DNA of 64,000 bases from Linanthus parryae (GCA_023055425.1 JALGPY010000010.1:20185363-20249362); one strand, 5' to 3'; shown: positions 24,311 to 36,020, numbered from the stretch's first letter. Made by a program: numbers and translations. Notes: generated from the sequence alone by a model not told the origin.

Positions 24311-24828
24311 TGATTCAGGACAAATTTCATGGAAATTCTCATCAGTTGCAGAAAAGCTGTTTTGGTTAAACGCAAAATCAGAGGCAAAATTGAAGGATTG
24401 AATATTTGGGTCGAATCGTACATAATTTTGACTGGAAACGATATTCTAAAAACAATCTGTGATTAATCACGGGCACCGCCTATATTTGGCCAAAATCGAC
24501 CGTTTAGAGGTCGAAATTGTCAGTTTTCAATTTTTTTTAGAATATTTCTTTCTTTAATTATGGTGTTAATTGAAACCGATTTGGGTAAATCTTCTAGCTG
24601 AGTGTTTTATTATGTTAGTATTATTATTTAGCATTAATTTTATGATTTTTACTATATTTGGAATAATTATAATTTTCAGCTATTTATACCCGGCTTGTGG
24701 GTAAATTTCGGCCAGACTTTGATATTGATTATTTATGAATTCTAGAGTGCTCAGTTCCCTAGTTTCTTTGACCTTTTTCATTGTTAATTCTACTGTGATC
24801 CTTGGCTTGGTTGTTTAACCCGGCGTCA
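24311..24828 (+). repeat. 5' LTR of the small element
   Basis: It starts TGATTCAGGA and ends GGCGTCA. Length 518 bp, equal to the 3' LTR. Confidence 0.88.
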
Positions 24829-24831
24829 TAT

Positions 24832-24843
24832 TGGTATCAGAGC
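24832..24843 (+). other. primer binding site, tRNA-Met, small element
   Basis: TGGTATCAGAGC begins three bases after the 5' LTR. Confidence 0.88.
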
Positions 24844-25665
24844 AAGTTCGACTTGGGAGGCAGATCATCATCAACGGTGGCGCGTGGACATCCTTGCGGC
24901 TTCGGGCAGGTTCCGGCTGAGGAAGCCCCCCAACGGAGACGTAACGTCCAAGACGTTATGATGATAAAAGATCTGCAGAGGCAACAATAGGATCTGCAGA
25001 GGCAGATTGGTGTGTTATCCCAGCGCCTAGCATTGCGGGATTTGCAGCGGCAAGTTGCAAAGTTAACCCAACGCTTGGCGGCGCATGATTGCAAAGATCG
25101 CAAGGGAGGAGTGAGTTTGAAGAATGATATATCTTATCACCCAGGTACGGTATAACCTAATGAGTTCTTCAAGTGTTTTCGTGAAGTTGATGAACTAGGT
25201 GGAGAAAAATTTGAAGATACTGTATATGGTGATTTATTTTGTGAGGGAAATTCATCTTCACCCGATTGTGAGGTGGACTGGACAAAACCTCCAATTTATG
25301 ACGATTATGGAGATGAAGACGAAGTATTGATTGTGGCGGAATTCGATGTCGATTCCGGTGTCTCTCTTCACGTTGAGGTAATTTCAGATTCCTCTACATT
25401 ATGTTTTCCACCAAGTATTATTATTGAAGATGATGTTGAAGACGTGGGGATTGAACTAGAGGAGTTCATGATTGTTCCATTCAAGTTACCGTCTCTTTAT
25501 TGTGATCCGTTTATGATGGTGTCAATCACTCAAGATACTAAATTGAACTCGAGGACGAGTTCTTTTGAAGAGGGGGTGACTGATGCAGGACAAAATTTCA
25601 TGGAAATTATCGTCAATTGTAGAAAAACAGTTTCGGTTAAAACGCAGAATAAGAGGCAGAATTGA
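24844..25665 (+). pseudogene. gag-like ORF of the small element
   Basis: One frame spans the internal region with two stops (about 24988 and about 25156) and then a clean 130-codon stretch from 25273 that runs into the 3' LTR. The N-terminal part has LQRQ-type heptads (DLQRQ, RQVAKLTQRLA), consistent with the short coiled coil found at the start of many plant gypsy gags. The later part is acidic (PPIYDDYGDEDE), like the end of such gags. The central capsid body and zinc knuckle are missing, so this looks like a gag deleted in the middle. Family resemblance is by eye. Confidence 0.55.
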
Positions 25666-26098
25666 AGGATTGAAGATTCGGGTCGAATCATATATTATTT
25701 TGACTGAAAACGATATTCTAAAAACAACCCGTGATATAGCACGGGCACAACCTTGATTTTGCCAAAATCAACCGTTTAGAGGTCGAAATTTCCAGCTTTC
25801 AAGTTTTTAGAGTATTTATTTATTTAATTATGGTGTTAATTGAAATTCTATTTCGATAAATCTTCTACCTTAGTGTTTTATTAGGTTAGTATTATTATTT
25901 AGCATTAATTGTAGGATTTTACTATATTTGGATTTTTCTAATTTTAAGCTATTTATACCCGGCTTGTGGGTAAATTTTGGCCAGACTTTGATATTGATTA
26001 TTTTTGAATTCTAGAGAGCTTCGTGCTCTAGTTTCTTTTCCCTTTTTCATTGTTGATCCCGCTGTGATCCCTTGTTTGGTTTTTTGAATTCGGTGTCA
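25581..26098 (+). repeat. 3' LTR of the small element
   Basis: It starts TGATGCAGGA and ends GGTGTCA. It is preceded by a purine tract GAAGAGGGGGTGAC (25567-25580) and followed by the target duplication ATTGG. Confidence 0.88.
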
Positions 26099-26103
26099 AT
26101 TGG

Positions 26104-27093
26104 TGATAATAATACTCTATCCGTAATTGATTTGTCTCTTCTATCTCACAAACAGGAGCAGAAACTGCTGGAGGTGTTACAAAAACACAAGGAGGCAATC
26201 GCTTGGACGATTGCTGATATCAAGGGGATCAGCCCCTCATACCGTATGCAAAAGATCAGAATTGAAGACGGCAAGAAGCCGGTGATTCAGCTCATGTGGA
26301 AACTAAATCAAGACATGAAGGATGTTGTGCGCAAGGAGGTCATTAAGTGGCTGGAGTAAGGAATTATTTACCCCATCTCGGACAGCATTTGGATCACTCT
26401 AGTCGAAGGCGTTCCCAAGAAAGGGGTTATCACCGTGGTGCAGAATGAAGCTCAGGAGCATATCGCACAGCGCAGTGTTACAGGCAGGCGAATCTATATG
26501 GATTATCGATGGCTAAACGATGCGACGTTGAAGGATCACTTTCATTTTCCGTTCATGGAGAAGATGCTGGACTGGTTGGCACATCATGGTTATTACTGTT
26601 TTCTAGATGTTTATTCCGGCTACAATTAGATTTCCATCTTACATGAAGATCCGGAGAAGAAAAATTTTACATGCCCGTACAGTACGTTTGCCTTCCGGAG
26701 CATTCCGTTTGTGTTGTTTAACGCTCCAGCAACCTTCCAGAGTCGCATGATGGCAATATTCTCGGACATGATTGAGAAAAATTAGGAGCTTTTTATGGAT
26801 GATTTTTCGCTGTTCAGGGACAGTTTTGAAGACTGCCTGCACCACCTTGCCCAAGAGCAGATCAGATGCAAGAAGTACAATTTAGTTATGAATTGGGAAA
26901 GGTGCCATGTATGGTCACCGAATGAATAATTATGGGACACAAGATCTCCAACAGGGGACTAGAGGTGGATAGGGCCAAGATCAAGGTAATCAAGCAACTG
27001 CCGTATCCAACCACAATCAAGGTGATCAAGATTTTTCTGGAACATGCATGATTTTACAAGAGATTCAGAAAAGACTTTTCCAAGATCACAAAG
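26104..27093 (+). pseudogene. old Athila-like reverse transcriptase
   Basis: It resumes exactly after the small element. Blocks are EAIAWTIADIKGISPS, YMDYRWLNDATLKDHF, FLDVYSGYN and ELFMDDFSLF. The FMDD pair is intact here, whereas the younger copy has FMDE. Stops occur at about 26357, 26627-26629 (CAG in the younger copy) and elsewhere. Confidence 0.85.
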
Positions 27094-27574
27094 CCACTAT
27101 GCACTTTGCTTGGAAAAGATTTGCCCTTTGAATTTGATGAAGCATGTCAACAGGCCTTTGACCATCTTAAAGGGAAACTGACCACGGCCCCGGTGATCAC
27201 TACGCCTGATTGGACACTCCCGTTTGAGCTTATGTGTGATGCTAGCGATTATGCAGTAGGTGCAGTGTTGGGTAGTGGAAGGAAAAAGTCTGCCACGTGA
27301 TATATTATGCAAGTAGGGTACTTAATGATGCTCAGATTAATTACGAGAGTACAGAGAATGAACTGCTTGCTGTCGTGTATGCCCTTGACAAATTACGACA
27401 ATACCTGGTCGGATCAAAAGTGATCGTTTTCACTGATCACTGTGCCCTGAAATATCTGCTGGAGAAGAAGGATGCAAAACCGAGACTATTGAGGTGGGTG
27501 TTGCTTATGCAGAAATTTGATGTGGAGATCCGAGACAAAAAGGGAGTCGAAAAGGTTATTGCTGACTACCTTTC
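27094..27574 (+). pseudogene. old Athila-like RNase H
   Basis: Blocks [55 protein letters not shown] and VIADYLS are the gypsy RNase H order. A frame change lies at about 27290. It is cut after ADYLS by reversed copia LTR sequence at 27575. Confidence 0.88.
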
Positions 27575-28918
27575 TGTTGGGTTTTGTAACGGATTACGCA
27601 GCGAAAAACAATGATAATGATCCGCAGACCCACCAAGGGTCACAGGAAGCGTCTTCATAACGATAGTAAATGTTCTAGTGAAAATTCCCTTGTTTGTCTC
27701 TTGTGATGACTTCAAATGCAAAATATTGTTTGCGTCTCTACAGCTAGTCCACACCTAGGATTAAGATCCATATTCCTCCACATCTTGTGCTAGCAACTAG
27801 TGGAAGAAAGAAGAAGAAGAATCACACAACAGAGACCAAAAGAGGCTCGGCCTGTTCTTGGCCGACTGGTAGAGGGGGGGCAGGCGGGTCCACGCTCGGC
27901 CTTGGCTTGTCGTGCTCTCTCTCCTTGCATTGTTCTTTCTCACTCAAAGTATGTTATGACCATTAGTGAGAAAAATAAGCTAGGAGTGTCCTTTATATTG
28001 TCCAACAACTCCTTGTTAACTACATAAAGGCCCCTATCCTAATCCTGTCGATACACAGATTATTCCAACTTGCAAATTAGTCCAACTAAGTTTATAAGTA
28101 CTTGCGTATTGATCCTTCTATTTAATTAATCATATTAATTAATTCCCAAGTCTAGTTTAATCCATATGGCGTGTGACCCCATAGATTTCTACATAGTTGG
28201 TAGTAACAATTACAAACATGGAGCGGTGTCTAGCAACACGTCCATGTCACCCAACTAATAGAAATAGTCATTACTTGGACAAACCTTGTGCAAGTATTGT
28301 CTCATCCCTTTGTCTCTATATCCGGATTGGACACGAGACATACAAGTCACACTCATATATGCCATCCATAGTTTCTCAATCCTAGGAATAGTCTTATCCA
28401 TGCAGATAATATCAATATCTCATATTGATTTATCTGAGTATGGCCAGACATTCTATAAGCACCATCCCGTGAGTGGCCGTGGATATTTTCTCCCGTTATG
28501 TTGGAGGTAAAAATTCTATCTTCATCACTACCATCTCTAAGCTTGCTTCCTATTATTTCTGGTAGGCGCCTTTATTGCTACCCTGTTACGGTGTAGCGTT
28601 TCACGATATCAAAACACAATATTCCACAACTAGAGGATCTAGTGACTTCAAGTCTAAGAATGACAATACCGTTGCCACTACGAGAAGAACTTGTGACTCT
28701 ACATAACATGTATGTAGCCTCCTCGTTGTGGTTCAATGCAGTATGTCATTACTCTTAATGCATAACAATTTGTTGGAACGTGATATCTCCATATCAATCC
28801 AACCCCATACTAGTCTAAAGTTGATTGTCCTGTTAATCAATATAATCGACTAGGGATATTTAAGAATGTACTATTTATATTCTTAGGACTTCATTCATGT
28901 CATCATATCTCCATATTT
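27575..28918 (-). repeat. reversed copia LTR, nearly complete
   Basis: On the minus strand this aligns with the copia LTRs at 1185, 8194 and 15034, lacking only about the first 80 bp of the LTR. It starts on the plus strand with TGTTGGGTTTTG, the mutated reverse of the CCCTACA end. It abuts a second LTR start directly at 28919. Confidence 0.8.
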
Positions 28919-29667
28919 GTAGGGTTTTATGCAGGTTGCCCATCGAAATAACAAAATTTTAATCCTCCTCAAACCCCTCCAAGGATCATAGGTAAGCATT
29001 CATAACATGATTAGGGTAGAAACATGTGTACCTTAGTTTGTGTGATTAGTACGAAGAATTGTTTCTTCGTCTCTATGAGTATCCACACCTTGGATCTTTA
29101 ACTGGAGTCTGTCCCACCGTGTAGTGCTAGCAACGGAAGAAGGAGGCAAATGATCACGCAAACGGAGCAACCACCGCGCTCCTATGGAGGCCGACTTTAG
29201 CAAGGGGCGGACGGGTTGTGGTGTTCGGCCTCAACTCTCTCTCTCTCTCTCTCTCTCGCTTTGCTTTCTAATGTTCTCTCAATAATGACACTTATGAGAA
29301 AATTACAAGTTAGAGTTCCTTTATATAGTTAATAACTCCTTTTTAACTACATAATTTCCCCAATACTAATCATTTCCTTACATGGATTAGTCCACTTGCA
29401 AAATTGTCCTACTAAATTTGCTTGTGGTTGCGTTATGATCCTTTTAATTAATTAGTCCAACTAATTAATACCCATATCAAGTTTAATACATATGATGTGT
29501 GACCTCATAGGTTTGTACTTAGTTGGTAGTAACTCATTACTAATACAAAGCGGTGTCTAGCAACACATCTATGCCACCTAACTAATAGAAATAGTCAACA
29601 ATCCCGACAAATGTTGTGCCCAATGTTACTGTGTTGTGTTATCCCTTTGTCTCTATATCCGGATTGG
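28919..29667 (-). repeat. reversed copia LTR, 3' half only
   Basis: It begins TGTAGGGTTTT (reverse of the LTR end) and runs to the GGATTGG site, where the old Athila-like pol resumes. It contains a (CT)n run at about 29236-29259. No target duplication is visible at either side of 27575-29667, and about 35 bp of pol are missing between the flanks. Confidence 0.78.
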
Positions 29668-30998
29668 AAAAGATTTTCCTGATGAACACATCATGTCGGT
29701 AAAGATTGGGAAGCCATGTTACTACGCCATAGCTATCTATTTGGTGAGCGGAGCACTTCCTGCATACCTCACCCCGTCACAACGGAAATGGTTTATTTAC
29801 GAGTGCTGGCAGCATTTATGGGATGACCCATATTTTTTCAAACAAGGAGCGGACAACATTGTGAGAAGATGTATTCCCACCCACGAGACCTAGAACGTGA
29901 TCAAACACTGACACTCAGCTCAGTGTGGGGTTCATTTTGGCGGGACCCGCACAACACATAAGGTACTGTAGTCCGGTTTCTTTTGGCCGACAATTTTTAA
30001 AGACTGTCACGATCATGTACATGGATGTGATAGATGCCAGAGGAAAGGGAACATGTCACAAATGGATGAGATGCCTTTGACTGTGTGCAAATAAGGTGAA
30101 CCCTTCGATGTTTGAGGGATCGATTTCATGGAGCCATTCCCGTCTTCTATGGGAAATCTCTACATTCTGCTGGCTGTGGACTATGTTAACAAATGGATTG
30201 AAGCAGTTGCGTGCCATAAAAACGATGCAGCCACGATTGATCATTTTCTGATACGCAACATCTTTACACGATTCGGGACCCCTAGAACTATATTCATCGA
30301 CGAAGGATCTCACTTCATCAACCGCATCTTTTCCAAGGTGTCGAAGCAGTACAGGGTGTCTATCCATAAGGTGTCACTACCTTATCACCGCAAACTAACG
30401 AGAATGATGAGGTGTCAAATAGTGAGATCAAGAGCATATTAAAAAAATGTGAATCCAAGCCGAAAGGATTGGTCACTAAGACTGGATAATGCGCTCTAGG
30501 CGTACATGACAGCTTTCAAAACACCGCTGGAATGTCTCCATACCAGGTGGTGTTTGTTAAGGCATGCCACCTACCAGTTGAATCGGAGCAGAAAGCGTAT
30601 TAGGCCATAAAACAACTAAATGTGGATCACAGTCTAGCAAGGGATAAGAGAAAGTTGGCGCTCCTGGAATTGGTGGAGTTCCTTAAGACGACATTAGAAA
30701 GAGCAAATATCTATAGAGAGAAGACAAAGAAGTGGAATGATCAGCGAATCACGCCAAAACAGTTCAAGGAAGAAGATATAGTGCTTCTCTACAATAGGCG
30801 GATGAGGTTTTTTCCAGGAAAGCTGAGATGACGGTGGTCAGGACCACTCATCATCAAGAAAATATTTACATGGGGAGCATTTGAATTAGAAAATCCAAAA
30901 GAAAATTCATGCTTTCGGGTGAACGACAACCGATTAAGCCATATTTAGACTTGGAAGTAGTCGCCAAGGTATCCGCAGTCTACTTCGAAGACCCTTGA
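29668..30998 (+). pseudogene. old Athila-like integrase
   Basis: It begins at FPDEHIM-like sequence, with the zinc finger ending CDRCQ intact (lost in the younger copy). The catalytic region has GIDFMEPFPSS and [10 protein letters not shown], and the region after SLPYH is frame-damaged. The C-terminal part reads RITPKQF and MRFFPGKL. Stops include 29891-29893, 30497-30499 and 30601-30603, each TGG in the younger copy. It ends at TGA 30996-30998. Confidence 0.82.
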
Positions 30999-33997
30999 TC
31001 GAGCCTGAGGCAACTGGGTCGGGTCGTCGGCCTTAAAATACAAGCGCTTGTTGGGAGGCAACCCAACTTAGGAGTAGGTTAATTTATATAATTTTTTGTT
31101 AAAATACCGAGATGTGAGATGAGTGTTATATAATGTTTGCGCAATCATGTGCAGACAAACAGGTGAAGAAATTGCAGGAAATTGGAGAAGTAATCACAGT
31201 AACAAGCATGTTGTCTGCGTATCTGGGCAGGAACAGTCAGATACGCAGACAGATATGCAGGCCGAGGGCAACCCTTCTGTGTTCCTATTTGAGCCAAATA
31301 CGCAGGCCATATGTAGCCAAATACGCAGAAAGTGAGCAGAACAGCCTTGCTGTCTATCTATTTAAGCCAAATACGCAGGCCGAGAGGAAAATTAGTGCAA
31401 AATGCAGAAAAGACTTGGTGTCTGCTTATTCGAGCAAAATACGCAGCCCATACGCAGAAAATACGCAACCCAAGGGAAAGTTTTTGACATAGAAAATGCC
31501 AGACAAGACCTTGTCCGCGTATCCCCGCAGGAACAATCAGATATGCTGGGAGGAGAAAAAAAATTTCATTGTCTGCGTAATTACAGTTCATAATACACAA
31601 AAAATACGCAGGCTGCGTAAGGGAAAAATTACACTGTGACTTCAATATTAACCACCCACTCTTAATAAAAAATGTGAAACGAGAAAGTGTGGAAGTGAAC
31701 GTCAAAACGAGTGGTTTCACGAAGAAAATCTCATATCTACTACGTTCGGACACGATTCAGCGAAATTCGAAGAAGGAAAGGTTGATGAGGTGGTAAAGAG
31801 CTACTGTTTGACTAGTTCGGAAAATTTTTCCGGCTATATTTTTTTCCGGCAAACTATCTTTTGAGATGTTTTCCGGCGACTGGAAAATACGAACAACACC
31901 CATAAGACTTGCTTCGGGTGCCAATGTCCACATTTCCTTTGATTTATTTTGCATTTTAGGTACAAAATTGTACCTGGGTCGAGATTTTTCTGCATTTTTC
32001 TTTGTTTTCGGGTTGTGATTGGTAGAAACTCTGGTAGTTTTAGGTGGTTATTTGCTGAGACGGATAATTCACGCGCATGATTTAATTTTTGCTTACGTTT
32101 CTGTATCTTTTTAGTGACTTCCTATTAAAGTGATTACGTTATTAGCCTGCCGGAGGAGGCTGAGCTAAGTAAGCAAGTCAGTGACCCGGCTCCATAGTAG
32201 TCTGATAGCTGGTCCAGTACTACCAGCACTTTGCCTGGAACCACATATTTGGTTTTAGACCCGACGTTTGTTCCAGATCCTTTAGTGCCATGAGGGCATG
32301 CCACCTCTCAGTGTGGGGGTGGGAGTTTTGTCTCCATTAACCACGTCAGCACATTATTTCATATTTATTTGTAGATTTATTTTTATTTTTTGAGTCTGCA
32401 CGTTTTCTTGATTTTGAGTCAACCCCCCACTCTTTTCTAACCTTGCATTGCAGATAGTTAGTAAAAAAATCTAAAGAATCCTAAAAAATTGAAAATATAG
32501 AAAATATGAGAAAGGGCAATTAAAATAACAAGAACTAGGGAGAGATCAATGAAATTCTTCTGAAAGGAAAGAAAAACCGCATCGAGGTGTAGTAGTTTGT
32601 GAATCTTTACGGGTTGGTTAGAGCCAGTGCACCTCACAATTCACAAGTAGTTATCTCCTGAGCTAGGAATCCGACTAGTTGCCACACCACCGTCACTTAG
32701 GTAGTCGACAACTCGCTTTTGGGCGTCATCACGGTCACCACATCAGAGCGGAGTAATTGGGTCATAACGTACCCACTGTCATGTTTCTTAACCCTAGCTG
32801 CAACTAGTTAGCCCGTTTGAAGCCGTTTACCCTTTTTATTTATAGAAACTTTTCCCTAGGAAGCCTTCTTTGTGACTTACATCACTCGTTAGTTGCCTGT
32901 TTCTATGCGCTATGACAGAGGGAGTGAGTTGGGGAGTGTTTCAACTGGTGAGAACTTCATGACAAATCATTGTTGGACAGTTTGACAGTTTCACAGTTTT
33001 CGAGGGTTGGACAAGGTGGGTTAGAGGCGACTGCGTTGATTTGCAGAGTTGATTCACATCACTAAATAGTGATCACAGGGGGATAAGTCACGTGCGAGGC
33101 ATTTTTACGCACTAAGCTGGGTACCGGGGGTTGTCGGGTTAATTGGTGGTCGTTCTGATTTTTTACATCTTTGGTGATGAGGAGGTTTGGTAGGACTGCA
33201 CGTTTTATCTTTTGACTATAGATCGGGGCGATATTGGATTATTTCTGCACCGCTCAGCTTATATCAGTTTATTTATTTACGTTATTTATAGTTGTGTTTT
33301 GTAAAAAAAAGAAAAAAAAGAAAAAAAATATATATTCTATTTTTTTGGGAGTTTTACAGTAGTTGTTTTCTGGATTTGACATCACCTCACATTCGAGGCC
33401 GCCAGAACGGCGAAAACAAGCTGGGGAAATTGAGTGAGCATAAACTTAGGTGTTTCGGTCATTTTTTCGAGAACCCGGCGAGGTGTGTGAGTTTGGAAAC
33501 AGTGAGATTATCGTTACCAGTAGGATCATGATGTACCGTGTTACAGTTATATATCCTTCCTGTTAGACTCAGGATCCTTAATTCGAAAATAGCTCGATGG
33601 TTAGTTAGCCAGGGATTTGATCATGTTGAGTAAGGAAGTAACAGTATGAGGTGCCATTTCTTATTTTCCACTTGTAAATCTGGCCATGCTCGCCGATCCC
33701 TTATGGGTTAGTACTTCCTCGAAAGAGGTTGAGATCTTGATGACACACCGGTTTGCGTTTTTGAGATTGTCCGATCTCATTAAAAAGAATTTTTATGTTG
33801 CATAACATTTTTTGTCCGTGTCTATTCATTCGTTGTATATTCTCTCTGAGTCAGTCTTAAAGTCGAGTAAACTAGTACTTAAAGTCTGGTTCAGCAGGTT
33901 TGTATTCAGTGGTAGTAGTATGCACATGGATTGTATGCAAAGCAGTTCAGTACGCAAGAGTTTGCTCGCGACGAGCGAAGAGCAGTGCGAGGCTGTT
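30999..33997 (+). other. 3' non-coding region of the old Athila-like element, env-like ORF lost
   Basis: It contains the hairpin TTGGG...CCCAA (31051-31066), a field of TGCGTAT/ATACGCA repeats (31210-31620) with one perfect 13-bp-arm hairpin (31213-31225 and 31238-31250), and a GTGCCATGAGGGCATGCC box (about 32286). The place that holds a 1.8 kb ORF in the younger copy is only about 200 bp here (roughly 32090-32285). The rest aligns with 45176-47127 and is non-coding. Confidence 0.7.
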
Positions 33998-34433
33998 TTA
34001 TAACTCCCCACTATGAGTTATCTGCGAGCATAATTTGAGGGGTATTTGTGTCAAGATTGAGTGTTTTAGCCAGACTTCAGCCCTGATTAGCCCGGATTTT
34101 ACGACTGAGTGTGTTGAGCTTCTTTATTCATTACTGCTTTATTTCACGCATTTCAAGATATAATCACGGGGTTTGTTCATGGTTGCTATGCATGCCCAAG
34201 ACTTGTGCAGGAGCCGGTAATGAAGCATGAAGGCATGGGAAAGGAGCTGAGAAGGCTGAAAAACAAAAACAGAGCAGGCAAAGTTGCGGCATGCGTACCT
34301 GTCTGCGTATCTATCCAGGTATGCAGGTTGATACGCAGCCCGAGGGTCAGGGGTTCAAAAATTAGCTATGTATGGAAAGTGTTGGTGGTTGCCTACGTAT
34401 CTGGCTGCGTACCTGGGAAGATACACAGGGAAA
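33998..34433 (+). repeat. truncated 3' LTR of the old Athila-like element
   Basis: Aligns with the first about 450 bp of 19753-21428, including the TGCGTA/TACGCA clusters (about 34300-34430). It is cut by the reversed copia LTR at 34434. Confidence 0.82.
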
Positions 34434-35180
34434 TGTAGGGTTTTGTAACGAATTACGCAGAAGAAATAAACAAATAATCATCCGCAACATACCCTCCAAG
34501 TATCACAAGTCAAGACATCATAACGATAGTAAAGGATTCATGATAATTACCTTGTTTGTCTCCTTGGATGACTTCACACGTAGAATAATGTCTACGTCTC
34601 TATGGAAAGTTCACACCTAGGATCAAGCTCTATATTTCTCCATGTCATTTTCTAGCAACCAATGGAAGAAGGAAGTAGAAGAATCACGCAACAAAGACCA
34701 AAAGAGGGCCCAACCTCTTGTGGTCGACGGGGTAAGGAAGGCGGACGGGTCTAGGCTCGGCCTTGACCTTGTCTTGCTTTCTCTCCTTGCTTTTCTCTCC
34801 TAGTGTTAATAAAAATTGTGACACCCTTTATAAAATAAGCTAGGAGTGGTCATATATGTAGTCCAACAAATCATTGTTAACTACGTATTAGCCCCTCTCC
34901 TAATCATGTCCTTACATGGATAATCTCTCTTTGCAACGTAGTCCTAAGCATGTCTATACATGGATTATTTCTCTTTGCAAACTAGTCCATATCATGTCTA
35001 TACATGGATTAGTCAACCTTGGTAAATAGTCCTACTAAGTTTGCAAGTGGTTGCGTTTTGGTGCTTCTATTTAATTAATCATATTAATTAATTCCCAAGT
35101 CTAGTTTGATCCATATGGCGTGTGACCCCATAGGTTCCTAGTTGGCTGGTAGTAACTATTTACTAACGTGGAGCGGTATC
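34434..35180 (-). repeat. reversed copia LTR, first part (split by the younger Athila-like element)
   Basis: It begins TGTAGGGTTTTG (reverse of CAAAACCCTACA) and aligns with the copia LTRs on the minus strand. It is interrupted after GTATC (35176-35180) and resumes at 48677 with the duplicated GTATC. Confidence 0.85.
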
Positions 35181-35590
35181 TGATAACGCCCAATTAGGGG
35201 TTATCTTTTAGCCTGATTTCACGAGTATTTGTGTCGGAATTAGCGGTTTTTGCCGTAAAAAGCCTCAGGATGCCTCGGGAATCTAGAACGAGACGTTTAT
35301 TTGTACTTCTTGGATTTCTGCTTATTTATTTCTATATTTGGATATGATCGCGGGTTTTTGTTCGTGTTGCCTTTTCAAGAACAGGTTCGGGAGGTGCATC
35401 GGGAAGCGTGCCGGGACCAAGCCGGGACCGTCTCGGGAAACGTGCACAAGACCGGGAGACGACGGAAACACGGAAAAGCAGAAGTACACCGAAGAGGCAA
35501 ACCGGGAGCGTCAGGCAGAAGAGTGGGACCCAGGAGACCCAACCTGGCCCACCAAAGGACCAAGTGGGGCCCACATCTCCACCCCTTGCC

Positions 35591-35712
35591 TGCGTATATA
35601 CGCAGGCCTGCGTATATACGCAGCCTTGCGTATATACGCAGGCAGGGAGGGAGATGGGGGGTTGGTTGGAAGACTCTGGTTGCGTATATACGCAACCCTG
35701 CGTATATACGCA
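35591..35712. repeat. palindrome array in 5' LTR: five TGCGTATATACGCA
   Basis: Perfect 14-bp palindromes lie at 35591, 35609, 35627, 35681 and 35699. Starts are 18 bp apart within each cluster, and the gap between clusters (54 bp) is three times 18. Outer arms TGCC/GGCA and CTGG/CCAG enclose the two clusters. The 3' LTR has one perfect (47538-47551) and one imperfect copy (47592-47605). Confidence 0.95.
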
Positions 35713-35796
35713 GCCAGTAATGACTTTTTGGTCAAAGACGGTGGACCGATGGCAGATTCCGTAATTTCGGGCACAAGCGTTTTCGGGAAACAGCAC

Positions 35797-35805
35797 TATT
35801 TAAAG
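35797..35805 (+). promoter_or_regulatory. candidate TATA box of the younger Athila-like LTR
   Basis: TATTTAAAG, repeated in the 3' LTR near 47690, lies about 85 bp downstream of the palindrome array and about 195 bp upstream of the LTR hairpin. Confidence 0.5.
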
Positions 35806-35997
35806 ACTCGTCCAGACTCGTTTTGAAGACACGGAGACACAACACAATTCTCAGCACAACCGAAGGGCAAAGTCAGAGCATTCACGGAGAGCACGAAAGC
35901 GCGATTCGAAATTCGAAGACTTAGTTTGATTTCGTTCTCTCTCTTTATGTTCAGAAACTGCGTTTTGAATTATGTCTAGTCGTAGATAAACTTCTCA

Positions 35998-36020
35998 CCT
36001 AGGTTCTCGGTGAACCTAGG
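35998..36020 (+). other. conserved LTR hairpin
   Basis: CCTAGGTTC / GAACCTAGG with loop TCGGT, repeated at 47891-47913 and in the old LTR at 20652-20674. It lies in the probable R region, so it would be present in the element's RNA. Confidence 0.8.

Larger units (their letters stand above)
24311..26098 (+). mobile_element. small non-autonomous LTR retrotransposon (gag-only, TR-GAG-like)
   Basis: A complete element of 1,788 bp with two 518-bp LTRs, a tRNA-Met primer site, a 752-bp internal region and a purine tract before the 3' LTR. It is flanked by perfect 5-bp direct repeats ATTGG (24306-24310 and 26099-26103) inside the old Athila-like pol. It encodes only a degenerate gag-like protein, so its enzymes must have come from another element. 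The LTRs differ by roughly an eighth in the first 180 bp by eye, so the insertion is old. Confidence 0.88.
19753..34433 (+). mobile_element. old, degraded Ty3/gypsy Athila-like element
   Basis: Collinear throughout with the younger element at 35181-48676: 5' LTR, tRNA-Asp primer site, gag, protease, RT, RNase H, integrase, long 3' non-coding region and partial 3' LTR (33998-34433). Its env-like ORF is missing. It is interrupted by the small LTR element at 24311-26098 and reversed copia LTR pieces at 27575-29667, and its 3' LTR is cut at 34434 by another reversed copia LTR. Many stops and frame changes indicate considerable age. Confidence 0.88.

Noticed and set aside
35591..35712. CRISPR-like regular repeats
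   Set aside because: The repeat is a 14-bp palindrome with 4-bp gaps, not spacers, and the setting is a plant retroelement LTR.
35301..35826. Several overlapping open frames on both strands in the Athila-like 5' LTR
   Set aside because: They come from the palindromic CGTATATACG repeats, which read as open frames in either direction, and the segment is an LTR with promoter features. The 3' LTR has the same frames with different lengths.
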